From: Atrina japonica
Lineage: Eukaryota > Mollusca > Bivalvia > Pterioida > Pinnidae
DNA length: 64,000 bases
Assembly (NCBI GenBank): GCA_030159075.1
Contig: BROG01000374.1
Coordinates: forward strand, 186,001-250,000
Direction: 5' to 3'
A program made the translations under genes and the position numbers. Below are positions 12,501-24,400 of this stretch, piece after piece. How positions within the stretch are numbered: the first letter of the stretch is position 1; each line of letters begins with the position of its first letter. The notes under the pieces were generated by a model. The model saw nothing but the letters and a program-made list of their open reading frames with translations. It made no database searches and was not told where the DNA came from.

Positions 12501-15500
12501 GAGAGTGGTCTCACAATACAGGTGATCTTTTATAAGAGTGGTCACACATTACAGGTGGTCTTTTATAAGAGTGGTCACACAATAAAGATGGTCTTTTATA
12601 AGAGCGGTCACACAATACAGGTGATCTTTTATACGAGTGGTCACACAATACAGGTGATCTTTTATGAGTGGTCACAAATTACAAGTGGTCTTTTATAAGA
12701 GTGGTCACACATTACAGTTGGTCTTTTAAACGAGTGGTCACACAATACAGGTGATCTTTTATAAGAGTAGTCACACAATACAGGTGATCTTTTATATGAG
12801 TGGTCTCATAGGAAAGGTGATCTTTTATATGAGTGGTCTCATAGGAAAGGTGATCTTTTATAGGCATGATCTTATAATGACTTCATTTCTACTATATTTG
12901 CAATTCTGCTATAAAATCTGTGGTTATTAAAAAGATTCTGAATGTTTACTGGGTAAAACAACAACCAATTTATTTCAGCGCATAAAAGGATTTCTGTCCA
13001 ACTTGGACTTTATGATAGGATTGTAGTCCATGAAAAAGAATTCCTCCTGATGTAGATGGTAATTCATGAACTAAAGGCCACTTCTATTTCTAAAATATGC
13101 TTGGAGGATTTCCCAGTTCTCGACAATTTCTTTAAAAAATTTCATTTTCCACTGGGTTGATAATGAGAATCCGTTTCTCATTTGAAAGCCATTATATAGA
13201 GTCAATTAAATCGAAGAAAAAGTTTGTGTTCCAATTTTTGCAAGGTAAGGCCCCTACCTTGTTTACTTTTGAGTGACAATTAGACTATTTCTAATGGGGA
13301 AAAGAGAGGAAATTTCTATACCGTATTTGACCCAATAATCACCCATGTCCCAGTAAGTCTCTGGCTGTTTTCATACACGATCAAGTATCATTTCTAGTCG
13401 ATTGACACCGCGATGTGGATCAGAAAAATGTAAATAATAGTTTATTTCTAGTCCCATGCAACACAAGAATGTCCATCGGTGTCCACTGTATAAACTACGA
13501 CAACTTTTCCACTGTACCTTATAATAATTAACTGCTTTACGTCAATTTGACTATTATTTGTTCCTAATAAGCACCCACCCCTTTTTCCTATTTTTGGAGT
13601 GCCCTGGGCACTTATTGTGTTGATTATGGTAAACCATAATTGTCATTATAAGGTCAGTGGTAATTGAAGTACAGGGCACCTTTATTTTGAAGTTTTTTCT
13701 TTTATGATGCAAATTTTGATTACATTGCAAAAAATGATAAAATACTCCTGTATACAAAGTTAGCTACAGTGTATATTGCTGTTTGTAATGATTAAATGAC
13801 CCTGTCTTCCTGCCTGATGTATTAAAAGTGGAAAAGAAACAATGTAGCAAAATTTGTTACTATCACATCAAGATTTACTGTTGGAACTGTGAGATCAGGA
13901 AACAGACATTACTACTACGAGTGATACATGCCTTACATAGGTACTTCATTGAAACCAACAATTTTGACAATTTCAATGATTTGATGTGATCTCTGATATT
14001 CAAAGTGTGAAACTGGTATTATGCAAGATGTTGGTAATTACACACATATTTGTTAGTTTTAACTTTGAATCTATACAAAGACAGCAGAAGACAAAATGGA
14101 AAGTTTGAATGATGATGTTTTGCTTGAAATCCCGAACTCGAATTCTGTTTTATAAAGTTATTGCATGAAAATAAAAAAAAGAGTTTGATATTTCTTTGCA
14201 TAAGTGTTTTTTTTTTCTGTAGTGAATCCATTTTTATTGACAGGTCTTTGACAAAGAAAGAAAAATAACTATAGTTATATATATAGGTGTTTGATGACAA
14301 ATGGTGACCTTACTGCACCCAAGAAAGCACCAACAGAATCGAAAGTATTGCTTACAATGTAGTTAAATATTATAAACATAATACCAAAGTTATAATGCTC
14401 AAGACGATAGATATCGTTTCTGTCAATGAGACTTCATCAGTTGAGCTCCAATTTGAAAATGATGTGTATTTTCTAAAGATAAAGCGGTATCATACAAGGC
14501 AAAAAATATCTCTAAAAGTATAGCCGAAATCCGTCTAAGAGTAACCACTGTAAAAAAAAAAATTACTATCTTAGCTTTAGAAATTTTCGAATTTAAATGG
14601 TGTTAACAGTGCCAAATATTACTTTAGTATAAGATGATGAAATACCAGATACTAGGTTTGTGACCCTCGGGGACTCAAAAGGTCCACCAGCAGTGGCAAC
14701 GACCTAGTGGTTATAAATATTATAAACATAATACCAAAGTTATAATGCTCAAGACGATATATCGTTTCTGTCAATGAGACTTCAATGTTGAGCTCCAATT
14801 TGAAAATGATGTGTATTTTCTAGAGATAAAGTGATATCATACAAGGCCAAATAATATCTCTAAAAGTATAGCCGAAATCCGTTAAAAGATTTAATTTTGA
14901 GGGGGGAAAATAATCAAAATATTTGATATTCATTGCACTAAAAAAAAAAAAAAGATATGAAATTGGTCATCCTAATTGTTGATAACCTAAACTGAAAATG
15001 AAAAGGTAAGTTTTTTTTTAACAGTAGATCTAGGCCTAGATGAAAAAAAAATGTCCAGGGGCACCCTTATTAGAGCAGGCACCTTTATAAGGTATAAGGA
15101 CAAATACGGTATATAATTTAGGTACCTCTCACATCTCGTACCTTGTAGGAAGCCACTCAGCATGTGTATATAGATATACAATGTACATGCCCTGTCTCTT
15201 TTTTTTTTACAGTATGGAGATATCTACAACTTTCCAACACATGCATTTGACAAAGTAATGCAGGATGAGGAAGTGGAGTCCGAGTCCGAATCAGAAAAGG
15301 AGGAAGAGGTTGAAGTAGAAGAGGAAGATGAAGAGGTTTTTGTCTTTTAAGCATCAAATTACTTAGAATTGTTGTTTTGACTTCAGTCTGGTATTCTTTT
15401 ACACACTTGTCTTTTTACTTCCTGTAGCTTAAATCTCTTAGAATCGTTGTTTTGATTTAAAGCAGCATTTGCTAAGTTAGGAATATTTTTTCAGAAAGTT

Positions 15501-17778
15501 TTTAATAACCATGAAATGATTGTATACCTTAAAAAAAAAATCATCTGACAATACGATTTACCATAGAAATCATTATAACAAATTTGGATATTGGTATCTG
15601 ATGGATGCCTTTCTACAGTCCAGCTTGGCTACAAAATTTCTGTTTAGTGTGTTAAAAAAACAGGGCATTTACTGACATGATTTAAAAGCCTGGAAAAGGC
15701 TGAGAATTCATTTCAGAGCATCAGACACCCTAGAGCTTCTGGGGCCTAGGGGGCACCTGCACCCAGGCCAAAAAATTTAGAAGTTTTCATATAAGGACTC
15801 TACTTTTAAAACCTTGATTAAACCTTGTTTTTATATGAATAATTCAAATTTAGATTTTTAGTAGTCTATGAAAATTGTGTGTGTGTGTGTTATATTTTTA
15901 TCTTTGAATTGCCAGGTAGAATGAATGAGGACAGGGCCTCACAAAACCACATTTTTGTCATTATCTCTGTAATTACAAAATCATTCAATTTAGATCCCTT
16001 TTAGTCCTTTAGTTCTTGCCAATTTGACTTGGGTGCAAGTTGACCAGCAATACTATAGATGGACGCCGAAATATTTGCACTATTTTAGCATTTTATTTTG
16101 TATTTTCCTCAAATAAATAAATAAAATTACTAAAGTCGGGTAGATTGGATTCACTTGAAATACGTTTTATCGTATTAGGATGAAAACAAATGACTACACA
16201 TGTCTACGAACTTTCAGATGAGAGGTCGGTATGAATATCGCCCACAATACCATTTTTTATCTTTATACATGCCAACTAATAATATTTATTATTTTCAAAT
16301 TTTTAAAACTTAAACAAGCCAAGAATGTAAATGTAATTAATTAGATTTTTGTATCTTTATATAAACATATATTATCACTTAAAGAAAAAATCACGCTCTA
16401 GCCTCGGCTAATGCTGCTTTAAGTCCAAATATTGTCTTTTACATATGAGTGTGTACTTATAAGTACAGTAGAATTTCAATGAGTCAAGCTTCAATGAGTC
16501 AAATCTCGATATTTCGAACTATGGACAAAGTTCCGAATAATTTTGTTATTTGACGTTCCTTGTAAACATTTTATAATTCAGACTTTTATGAGTTGGATTC
16601 CTTGATGTTTCAAATAAATTTTAAAAATTATTTTTAAGATATGACAAGTTTCTATAGAAGAGGTTTTATGAAAATATATGTGTAATTATTTATGTTTAGG
16701 AATTGTAATAAATTTATGTTATGAAAATTTACAGCCTCCGTCTAATTAAGTCAAGAATTTTGTATGTAAGAAGACCAGTCTCAGTAAAGACTATGGAAAT
16801 TAAGTTGTACGTTGAAATACTTCTCATCCAATTAGGTTTCTGAAGATACTATAGTTGGAAATATTCTCAGGCTTCTGGTGTGGGAACAAGTGGCAGGGTT
16901 TTAAATGTTATCCATGCCATTCATTTATTTTTGCTCAGCATGATCTCTTTTTTTTGTGGCAGGATGTCGGAGAGGTGGAATATGTAGCAGAAGGAGAATT
17001 TGAAGAGAGTGATGTATCAGATATAGAGGTAAGAGTTTTTACTGCACACTTTTTTTGGGGGGGGGATATTGGCCCCAAGGGTAAGTGGCCATTGAAAGGA
17101 ATCCTAATTTAATTCCATTAAAAAGAAGTAATCAGACATCTTGAAAACTATCAAAATATTTACCTTTTTTTTTGGGGGGGGGGGGGTATCAAGACAAGTT
17201 TAATAATGTGTATGGGGAAAGGTCCCTGGGGTCATTAAAGGCCCCACCTTGTTCAAGATTGTGATTACTTGAAGCTCTTTTGAAATAAGTTCTTGCTATT
17301 TATTTTGAATTAGATGAATTATCTCCCTTCTTTCTTTTATCTATTTCCTTGTGGCCTCATTTAATACTGCAGTAGTTCATCTTCAGATGTCCGTTTCAAA
17401 TGAATTTAAATGAAATACACAAATCAAGTATTAGATTGAAAATTATTTTTTAAAATAGAAATCTTGAGTAAAATATTCAATCTTTCATTTAAAATATTCA
17501 TATCTCTTTTCATGTAGAAGTATTTTTGTGAAAAAAGATTGAGTTAAGAATTTTAATTTTAATTTGACTTAGTTATTCCTTGAATTTTAAAAGATGTTTT
17601 TATTATTTTTTAAAAGGACATGGATGATCATGATGATGAAGATGATAGCAGTAGCAGCAGCTCGGAAGATGAAAATGTCAAAAAACAGATAAATAAACGA
17701 AAAAGACCAAAAGTTGAAATTGAATATGAACAGGAAATTGACCAACCTTCTAGGTCAAAGGTCAAATTAAAGTCCTGA
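6502..17778 (+). CDS. MAK16: MAK16 ribosome-biogenesis protein (exons 2-10; first coding exon not found)
   Basis: Exons 6502-6548, 7324-7433, 8405-8537, 9693-9776, 11141-11195, 11753-11827, 15213-15335, 16963-17028 and 17617-17778 join in frame with GT-AG junctions into 284 residues plus a stop. The family is about 300 residues long and begins Met-Gln-x-Asp-Asp just before my first residue, so only about five residues are missing. The N-terminal two thirds matches MAK16 closely: [109 protein letters not shown]. The C-terminal third is acidic and serine-rich and ends with the conserved VEIEYEQE followed by a basic tail. MAK16 is a nuclear/nucleolar factor of 60S ribosomal subunit assembly; its Cys residues in the first 40 positions are thought to bind metal. 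Introns hold several minisatellites. Identification is very secure; the start is not. Confidence 0.96.
6593..6915. repeat. 33-bp minisatellite in MAK16 intron 2, ~10 units
   Basis: The unit is ctgtcagattgtttgtattc followed by tcatgatcaggca, total 33 bp, with few substitutions (gga for aga, tta for tga). It begins about 45 bp after the exon 2 donor. Because 33 is a multiple of three, both strands show long open frames with 11-residue repeats; I regard these as by-products, not genes. Confidence 0.92.
7324..7433 (+). CDS. MAK16: MAK16 exon 3: Cys-rich N-terminal region
   Basis: The acceptor is ctctacattacag and the donor is GTACGT at 7434. It encodes [20 protein letters not shown], then [17 protein letters not shown]. 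Together with the Cys in exon 2, its three Cys residues form the putative metal-binding set. It ends with one base of a Gly codon. Confidence 0.96.
7610..8205. repeat. Two diverged copies of a dispersed repeat in MAK16 intron 3
   Basis: Around 7618-7710 and again 8088-8200 the text aaccactgaagg-attt recurs, followed by similar sequence ending at accagatcagc. Identity is moderate. No coding potential is seen between them. Confidence 0.6.
8405..8537 (+). CDS. MAK16: MAK16 exon 4: [16 protein letters not shown]...LIYWPK
   Basis: The acceptor is tttttgtttttag and the donor is GTAAGT at 8538. The reading frame stays open upstream into the intron by chance (to about 8278), but homology starts exactly at the splice site. 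It encodes the highly conserved [18 protein letters not shown] segment. Confidence 0.96.
9693..9776 (+). CDS. MAK16: MAK16 exon 5: [20 protein letters not shown]...
   Basis: The acceptor follows a long T run (ttttttttccag) and the donor is GTAAGT at 9777. It encodes the basic helix [20 protein letters not shown], one of the best conserved parts of the family. Confidence 0.95.
9880..10092 (+). mobile_element. tRNA-derived SINE, family B, plus orientation, 5' part decayed
   Basis: It has a gggttcaagtctc B-box-like motif, the family B body (gtgagaaagtttgc, aaccaggttctctcc, ctggctgccaccatataact) and an A-rich end after gtggcataaaac. The tRNA-like A box is poorly kept. Homologous to copies at 29.7, 35.3, 37.3, 48.5 and 56.7 kb. 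It lies in a MAK16 intron. Confidence 0.8.
10711..10735. repeat. (CA)n microsatellite
   Basis: About twelve CA dinucleotides in a MAK16 intron. Confidence 0.9.
11141..11195 (+). CDS. MAK16: MAK16 exon 6: [18 protein letters not shown]
   Basis: The acceptor is cttatttcag and the donor is GTATCA at 11196. It ends in phase 0 after a strongly charged VERREKRRE helix that continues into exon 7 (EKALIAAQ), as in other MAK16 proteins. Confidence 0.93.
11753..11827 (+). CDS. MAK16: MAK16 exon 7: [20 protein letters not shown]
   Basis: The acceptor is acatctttacag and the donor is GTAATT at 11828. Phase 0 at both ends. Only about 45 bp of intron separate it from the mobile-element-derived minisatellite that starts near 11872. 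Confidence 0.94.
11872..12865 (+). repeat. CAGTGGAACC-family element expanded into a 33-bp minisatellite, ~26 units
   Basis: It begins with agtggaacctgtcttaagag and continues with the same interior as the element at 39959-40140 (gtcactgaaatg, gtctctca, ggttttatt). From about 11990 the segment ggtctcacaatacaggtgat + cttttataagagt (33 bp) is repeated about 26 times. Variants include gatgagag and ggtcacaca. No right terminus (aggttccact) was found. Intronic in MAK16, just after exon 7. A 235-codon open frame across it is a by-product of the period. Confidence 0.88.
13318..15112. mobile_element. Possible inverted-repeat element bounded by ataccgtatttg
   Basis: ataccgtatttg at 13318-13329 faces its reverse complement at 15101-15112, and similar text (aataagcaccc) recurs inside at 13567. 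The interior has no recognised transposase. These could be the outer ends of one 1.8 kb element or two separate small elements; confidence is low. Confidence 0.35.
14365..14882 (+). repeat. Direct duplication of ~170 bp (14365-14534 and 14715-14882)
   Basis: Both copies begin aaatattataaacataatac and end tatagccgaaatccgt, differing at a handful of sites and small indels. The 180 bp between them is single copy. Intronic in MAK16. It looks like a segmental duplication rather than two insertions. Confidence 0.88.
15213..15335 (+). CDS. MAK16: MAK16 exon 8: [17 protein letters not shown] and acidic run
   Basis: The acceptor is ttttttttacag. It encodes [16 protein letters not shown], then a Glu/Ser/Asp run. 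The 3' end is set at the phase-0 gag|gtttttg donor, which is weak; gag|gttgaag at 15309 is another phase-0 choice that would shorten the acidic run by nine residues. Confidence 0.85.
16963..17028 (+). CDS. MAK16: MAK16 exon 9: [20 protein letters not shown]
   Basis: The acceptor is tttttgtggcag and the donor is GTAAGA at 17029. Phase 0 at both ends. It matches the EDVG...EFVEDGEVDESDISD-like segment of vertebrate MAK16. Confidence 0.92.
17617..17778 (+). CDS. MAK16: MAK16 last exon: Asp/Ser-rich run, VEIEYEQE, stop
   Basis: The acceptor is tttttaaaag (a weak pyrimidine tract but in the right place). It encodes an Asp-rich and a six-Ser stretch likely to be phosphorylated, a basic NKRKRPK motif that could serve nuclear import, the family's conserved VEIEYEQE and a short Lys-rich tail. 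Stop TGA at 17776-17778. Confidence 0.94.
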   Translation, partial: DMDDHDDEDDSSSSSSEDENVKKQINKRKRPKVEIEYEQEIDQPSRSKVKLKS

Positions 17779-17853
17779 AATATGCTGCGGATCCAGAGAA
17801 TGTGACTGTTAAATAGTTTAACTTTTTATTATTGTTCCCACACATAATAAGTA

Positions 17854-17859
17854 ATTAAA
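17854..17859 (+). promoter_or_regulatory. Possible MAK16 polyadenylation signal (ATTAAA)
   Basis: ATTAAA lies 76 bp after the stop codon. It is an alternative to the canonical AATAAA at 18249. Which is used cannot be told from sequence. Confidence 0.35.
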
Positions 17860-18225
17860 ATTCAAATGAGACTGATATTCATTTGGACTTTTGAAATATG
17901 TGACAACATCGAAAGGCAAATTTTACATTGTCATGGAAATATTTCACAGGAATGGAAAATCGGTGGAATAACAGTTTCATCGACCTGTTTACTGTTTGAC
18001 CATTTTGTTATAAATATAAACAAGTGATTACCCAACAACTTCAGAAATGTCACCATGCACCGACATGGATCACACACGATAACTTCAATGAAGATCCGCT
18101 GATGTCAGAATTACCTGCCTCTGTTGCCCATACATCAATTAAACTGACGTGGCATATATACTTCTTACAATTCTTAGCACAAGTTGTAGTTCAAATGCAG
18201 GATTAGTCCTGTATTCATTTTTTTT

Positions 18226-18254
18226 GGGGGGGGGGGGGGGGGGGGGGCAATAAA
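18226..18254 (+). promoter_or_regulatory. G22 run followed by AATAAA, candidate MAK16 3' end
   Basis: An uninterrupted run of 22 G (18226-18247) after a T run is followed by C and then AATAAA at 18249-18254, about 470 bp past the MAK16 stop. If transcribed, the G run could fold into a quadruplex beside the cleavage signal. Use of this site is inferred. Run length may suffer from sequencing error. Confidence 0.45.
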
Positions 18255-18527
18255 ACTCCTGTTTTGGACTTATTTGGGGATGTTATTAAAAGATCTGATG
18301 ACAACCAGGAAATTTACTATACATGTAACTCCAGTTTTGGCTAGAGTCTACGATTGCTTTGTGATCTGAGGTGGTCTGGACACCAAGGATGACGTTGTAA
18401 ATTGTATTGTGCAACACATTCATTGTGAAAAGAACTTGGAATAAAAATATCAAGTCATATTTTGCATAGTTTTGTTTTGTGTTTACAATATTTGTCTTAG
18501 GGATTTCCATATTAGGAAGACTGGATC

Positions 18528-18806
18528 CAGGGTCCAGTTTCACTAAAGGTCGTAACTTTACGTGTAGACATAAATCTAAACTTACATCTTTAAATGAGTT
18601 TCACTAAAGGTCGTATCTTTCTTCCTATGTATAAACTTATGTCGGAGTCTACGTCTGCTTCAAGCTACTATTAATTTCACACGTTATTAGGTGTAGGTTT
18701 ACGTATATGTTTACGACCATTTGTAAAACTGAAACTTGTTACACATAACTCAAGTTACGTCTACGTTTGTAAGCAAAGTTATGACCTTTAGTGAAACTGG
18801 CCCCTG
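18528..18806. mobile_element. Inverted-repeat element (MITE) with cagggtccagtttcac ends
   Basis: The left end cagggtccagtttcactaaa is the inverse of the right end tttagtgaaactggcccctg with one mismatch, and the match continues with gaps for about 40 bp (gtcgtaacttt / agttatgac). The 279-bp interior is noncoding and contains a partial internal repeat of gagtttcactaaaggtcgta. No clear target-site duplication. Confidence 0.82.
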
Positions 18807-18876
18807 ATTTTGGAGGAATCACAAGGGAAGATGTGTTTGTGAAGTCCCCATTCGGCAACAATGTCTGAAGAAAATG

Positions 18877-19131
18877 GGTCAAGGTCACTAGGTAAAAAAT
18901 CTTGGTCTAAAAAGAAACATCTTGTCACAATGAATACACCTGAAATATAAAAGCCCTATCTCTATTATTCATAAGTTATGGCTAAGGTTAAAGTTTTTTA
19001 AAATTAGGTCAAGTGCCAAGGTCAAAAAAAGTATCCAAAAAAAAGTCTTGTCACAAGAAATACACCTGAAAATTGAAAGCCCTATCACTTAACATCCATA
19101 AATAATGGCCAAGAATAAAGTTTTTTTGCAG
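18877..19131 (+). repeat. Two tandem ~125-bp units (ggtcaaggtcact...)
   Basis: Each unit contains tcttgtcacaa, atacacctgaaa and aaagccctatc in the same order, then a ggtcaag start. Moderately diverged. Noncoding. Confidence 0.7.
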
Positions 19132-20439
19132 TCAAACAAACAAACAAAAGGGACCAAAAACTATATGCTCCTGTATCTATGATTACAATGGCATAAAAAT
19201 AGGTTACGGACAACAGTGTTCAGAATGGTAAAACCTAACTCGTATGTATAATTATACAAAGAAAAATTGGCACATGTTTACAAACACACTGTATCTACCG
19301 GTAACTTAAATCATATCAAGGGTGACGGGCTAGTACATGGTAATAGAGTTATTGTAATGCATGGAATCGGGTGATACAAATATATGAAATTGTCTTGAAC
19401 TTTGTGATGCATGGTTTGTATTTTTATTTGAATATAGGTGACTTTAATGATCCAGGCAGGTAATTCCATCATTAGCTTAATAATTTTTACTAATTTCATG
19501 AGTAGAATATATAATTCAAACCATCTATAAAATACCACAAATAAATTTTGAATGATTATATCAGTAATAACACATGGTTTACAGTTTGCAATTTACAAGT
19601 GTCTATGTATATTTTGGGTAAGGTTTGCAATCTTCTTTGATTAATTCCAATTCTTCACTCAAAATAAATAAGAACATAAAAACTCACCATTTTGCATTTA
19701 GTATAAAGGGGGGGGGGGCTCCCAAATAGTAAAATTCCTGGATTTGCCCCCAGAATGTCTATTTTCAAGTAGTTCAGTCTGTGTACCCCGCTTTGATTAA
19801 ATGGACATAGGTTGTGGTTTAAAAGAAATTTTCCGTGTTTTACTACTCAAGATGTTTTGTGAAATTAAGTTTGGCAATTACTCGCAAATGATTAAGTTTA
19901 ACTTTACTATTAATTTATAAATACCACCCTGGAACTGACCTTATTGTCACAAAATACACAGGAATATAAGATTTTTGGCTCTTGTTAGCTACTGTAATAT
20001 TACATCAAGTAAACGTAGTAAAAGTAAAAAAAATCGATTTGTTTTTTTGTTAACTTAACTGCTAATGCCCCTTTGATTTTTTTTTTAAACAAAGCGATTC
20101 CAGTCATTTTAATTTGACACAATGATTGAGAATGAAAATGGAATTGGAGCGTTTTAAATTGATCGTCTTTTGCTCTGCGTTTTACTTCCCGCCGGAAATT
20201 ATCACTTTCCACGACAACATCGCCGGCTATATAGGTATAGGCCTACTACCACAACGTTTGACCAAATTGTTGATTTCTACAAATACGTCAAAAGATTTTT
20301 TTTGTTCCATAACAATATCTGAGGCACGGGACCTAGTTTAAAATTGCTGTTTCTTTTTTACTATCTATGTATTTCACCCGAAAGACCGATTACTTCACTT
20401 CACACACACAGCGCCTTTTATAACCACGGATGCCTGTTT

Positions 20440-20640
20440 TACTTTAGTAGACGATTCAACTCGCAAGTGGAATGTCCCGGTTTCAATTCTCAGTACTTGA
20501 TCATATCTTAGACTTTTTAAGACGGTAGGGATAAGCACTAGGTTTTGGAAGTGAAAGTCGCGGTTCTTTCAGGTGAGACTTAAAACCGAGGCCCCGTTTT
20601 ATTACAGGCACGGTAGAAAACTCGCTGCATTGCTGTCGGT
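20440..20640 (+). mobile_element. SINE-like repeat, family C, diverged
   Basis: A head with actcgcaagtgg and cggtttcaattct (B-box-like), then aagcactagg, and tctttcaggtgagacttaaa + accgagg. The same order of blocks occurs at 59690-59890. Ends are not sharply defined. Confidence 0.55.
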
Positions 20641-21467
20641 GTAGAGAAAGAGTTAAAACTTATGGAACTTCACCAAAAACTGGTTACATCTTCATAAAAG
20701 TGAAAATTTCTTCGAGACGTAAAACAACAAATTAACAAACAAAACGAAATTCTAATGAAATATTGCGTATGGACGTATGACTTTGGTCGTCTGGGTTCGT
20801 CTGCTTTTGGGAGCAAATGCCAATGATTCAAACAGAGTAATTGGGTCACCAAGTATTTGATTCATTCGTTTGTGGATGGTAGTGCATGAAATATTTCTCT
20901 TTAATTGCCAAATTTGAATGTGTCACTCAATGTCTTCAATCAATTTCAGACCACCGAGGTTAAGTTGACAGATTTCCGTCAAAACGATTGTGTATTTTTT
21001 TAACATAATGTGTTTTATCACGTATTAATAGAGGTTCAAAGATTTCGCTGTAAAAGGTTATGGAAGGACAAAAATGCATTTGCTAATACTTACGTGATCA
21101 GTGTTCAGTTGACAAGTCTCGACTGAATGGTTAGGAGCAAATTTTTTTCTAGTTTCTGGAAACAAACGTTTCAACTTTCTGAAAATATTAAGCCTAACTT
21201 ATATAAAGAACACAGATTCCACGTAGATATCTAGTGTAAGAGGGAGATTCCAATAATGTTTGTGTCTTGATTTCCAGGGGAAATCCTAAAATTAAGGCGA
21301 ATCAATATCTTTATCATATTAACGCGAAAAATGTGCACATGGCTTCAGAAAACGTAAATAGTAAGACAACGAGTATTCTATATGCATTCTCAACGAATCC
21401 AAAAAGGTCATCTTAAAATAAAGGGCGCTAACTAAAATGATATAAACCCAAGTTAATCGATACGGTA

Positions 21468-24400
21468 ACGTGACCTACTGTTTTCAGGTATTTTCTCTGA
21501 TGTGACCTACTGTGTTCAGGTATTTTCTCTGATTTAAATTACTATTTTGAGGTATTTTCTCCGATGTGACCCACTGTTTTGAGGTATTTTTTTTTCTGAT
21601 ATGACCTACTGCTTTGAGGTATTTTATCTGATGTGACCTACTCTGTAGAAGAAACTTTCTCTGATATTACCAACTTTGTAGATGAAACGCCCTCTGTTGT
21701 GACCAATTCTGAAGAGGAAACGCCCTCTGATGTGACCAACTCTGAAGAGAAAACGTCCTCTGATGTGACAAACTCTGTTGGTGAAACTTTTTCTGTTGTT
21801 GCCAATATAAGCATCTTTCTCCGATGTGACCAACTCTTTAGGGGAAACATTTCTCTGATGTGGCTAACTCTGTAGCGGAAACTATCTCTAATGTGGTCAA
21901 CTCTGTTGAGGAAAATTTCTCTGTTGTGCCCAACTTTGTAGAGGAAACATCCTCTGATATGACCAATTCTTTAGAGTAAACTTTCTCTGGTGTGGCCAAC
22001 TCCATTGAAGAAATTTTCTCTGATGTGACCAACTCTGTTTAGGAAACTCTTTAATGTGGCCAACTCTGTAAAGAAAACTTTCTCAGATTTGACCTACTTT
22101 GTAGAGGAAACATCCTCTGATGTGACCTTTTTTTAATGAGTTACATTCTCTGGCGTGACCAACTCCGTTGAGGAAACTTTCTCTGAAGTGATCAATTTTG
22201 TGGAGGAAACGTCCTCTAATGTGACCAACTCTGTAATGTAAACTTTCTTTAATGTGGCTAACTCTGTTGAGGAATCTTTCTTTGATGTGACCAGCTTTGT
22301 GGAGGAATCTTTCTCTGATGTGGCCAACCCTATAGAGGAAACTTTTTCTGATTTGACCGACTGTATTAAGTTACATTCCCTGAAAAGAACTACTCTGTAG
22401 AGGAAACATTCTCTGATTTGAACGACTTTATTGAGTTACATTCTCTGATGTGACCTACTCTGTAGAGGAAACTTTCTCTTATGTGGCTAGCACTTTAGAT
22501 CAAATGTCCTCTGGTGTGACCAGATCTATAGAGGAATCTTTCTCTGATATGACCAGTTCAGTAGAGGAAGCGTTCTCTGTTCTGACCAACTTTTTATGTG
22601 ACCTACTCTGTAAAATAAACGTCCTCTGATACGACCTGGAGGAAACTTTCTCTGATGTGACCAACTTTGTAGATGTATATTTTTATGTTACCTACACTGT
22701 AAAGGAAACGTCCTCTGATGTGATCTAATCTGTAGACGAAACATCTACTTTCTTCTCTGAAACGAGCAACTCTATAGAGGGAACTTTTTCCGATGTGATC
22801 AGTTCTGTAGAGAAAACTTTCTCCGATATGACCAACTTTGTAGACGTACATTTCTGATGTGACCTAATATGAGAGGAAACATCCATTTTCTCTGATTTGA
22901 GCAACTTTATATAGGGAACCTTTTCTGAAGTGACCAATTTTGTAGAGGAAACGTTCTCTGACGTGACCATTTCTGTCACCTTCTTTGATGTGGCTAACTC
23001 TGTTGAGGAAACTTTCTCTGATGTGACCAACTTTGTAGAGGTATCTTTCCCTGATGTGTCCAACTGTATAGAGGAATTTTTCTCTGATGTGACAACTTTG
23101 TTGAGAAAACTTTCTCTGAAGTGGCCAACCCTCTAGAGGAAACTTTTTTATTTGACCAACTGTATTGAGTTACAATCTTTGATGTGACCTACTCTGTAGA
23201 CGAAACTTTCTCTTACGTGGCCAGCACTTTAGAGGAAACTGGTGGTGGTGTGTTTAGATGTATAAAGGAAACTTCCTCTAATGTCACCAGTTCTGTAGAG
23301 GAAACTTTCTCTGTTCTGACCAACTTTGTAGAGGTACATTTTTATGTGACCTACTCTGTAGAGGAAACGTCCTCTGATGTGACCCTATTTATAAAGGAAA
23401 CTTTCTCTGATGTGACCAGTTTTATAAAGGTACATTCCGATGTGACCTACTCTGTAAAAGAAACGTCCTCTGTTGAGACCTAGAGGAAACTTTCTCTGAT
23501 GTGACTAACTTTGTAGATGTATATTTCTAGTATGACCTATCCTGTAGAGAAAACGTCCTCTGATGTGATCTAATCTATAGAGTAAACCTCCACTTTCTCT
23601 GATATGAGCAACTTTGTACAGGGAACTTCCTCTGGTGTGGCCTACTCTATAAAGGAAACTTTCTTTTATGTGACCATCTTTATAGACCAAACGCCCTATG
23701 ATCTGACAAACTTTGAAGAGCAAACATCCTCTGATGTGACCAGCACTAAAGAGGAAACGTCCTCTGGTGTGACCAATTCTGCAATTCTATAGAGGAAACT
23801 TTACTTTGTTGAGTTATATTCTCTGATGCGAACTACTCTGTAGAGGAAACGTCCTCTGATGTCACCAGCTTTGTAGAGGAACATTTCTGATTTGACCTAC
23901 TCTGTAGAGGAAACGTTATCTACTCTATTTAGTTACATTCTCTGTAGAAGAAACTTTCTTTGATATGACCAGTACTATAGAGGAAACTTACTCTTATGTG
24001 ACCAGTTCTGTAGGGAATTTTCTCTGATGTGACCAACTTTCCAGGGGAAATGTCCTATAATCTAATAGTGGTGATTCAATCTATTGAGGTAATTTCTCTA
24101 ACGTGATATTCTATAAAGGAAGCGTTCTCTGATGTGACTCTGTGGAGGAAACGTTCTCTGATTGCTCGAATTTGTAGACAAAACGTCGTCTGATGTGACC
24201 AATTCAGTATAGAAAACTTTCTCTGTTATGACCAGCTTTGTAAATGTACATTCACTGATGTAATCTACTCTGTAAAAGAGACGTCCTCCGATGCGACCAA
24301 GAGGAAACCTCTGATGTGACCAACTTTGTAGATGTACATTTATGATGTGACCTACTCTGTAGAAGAAACATCCTTTGATGTGACCAACTATATTTAGTTA

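Noticed and set aside
11991..12698. Open frame of 235 codons with 11-residue repeats on plus strand, and 153 codons on minus
   Set aside because: Produced by the 33-bp period of the intronic minisatellite; no start or splice context and it lies inside a MAK16 intron.
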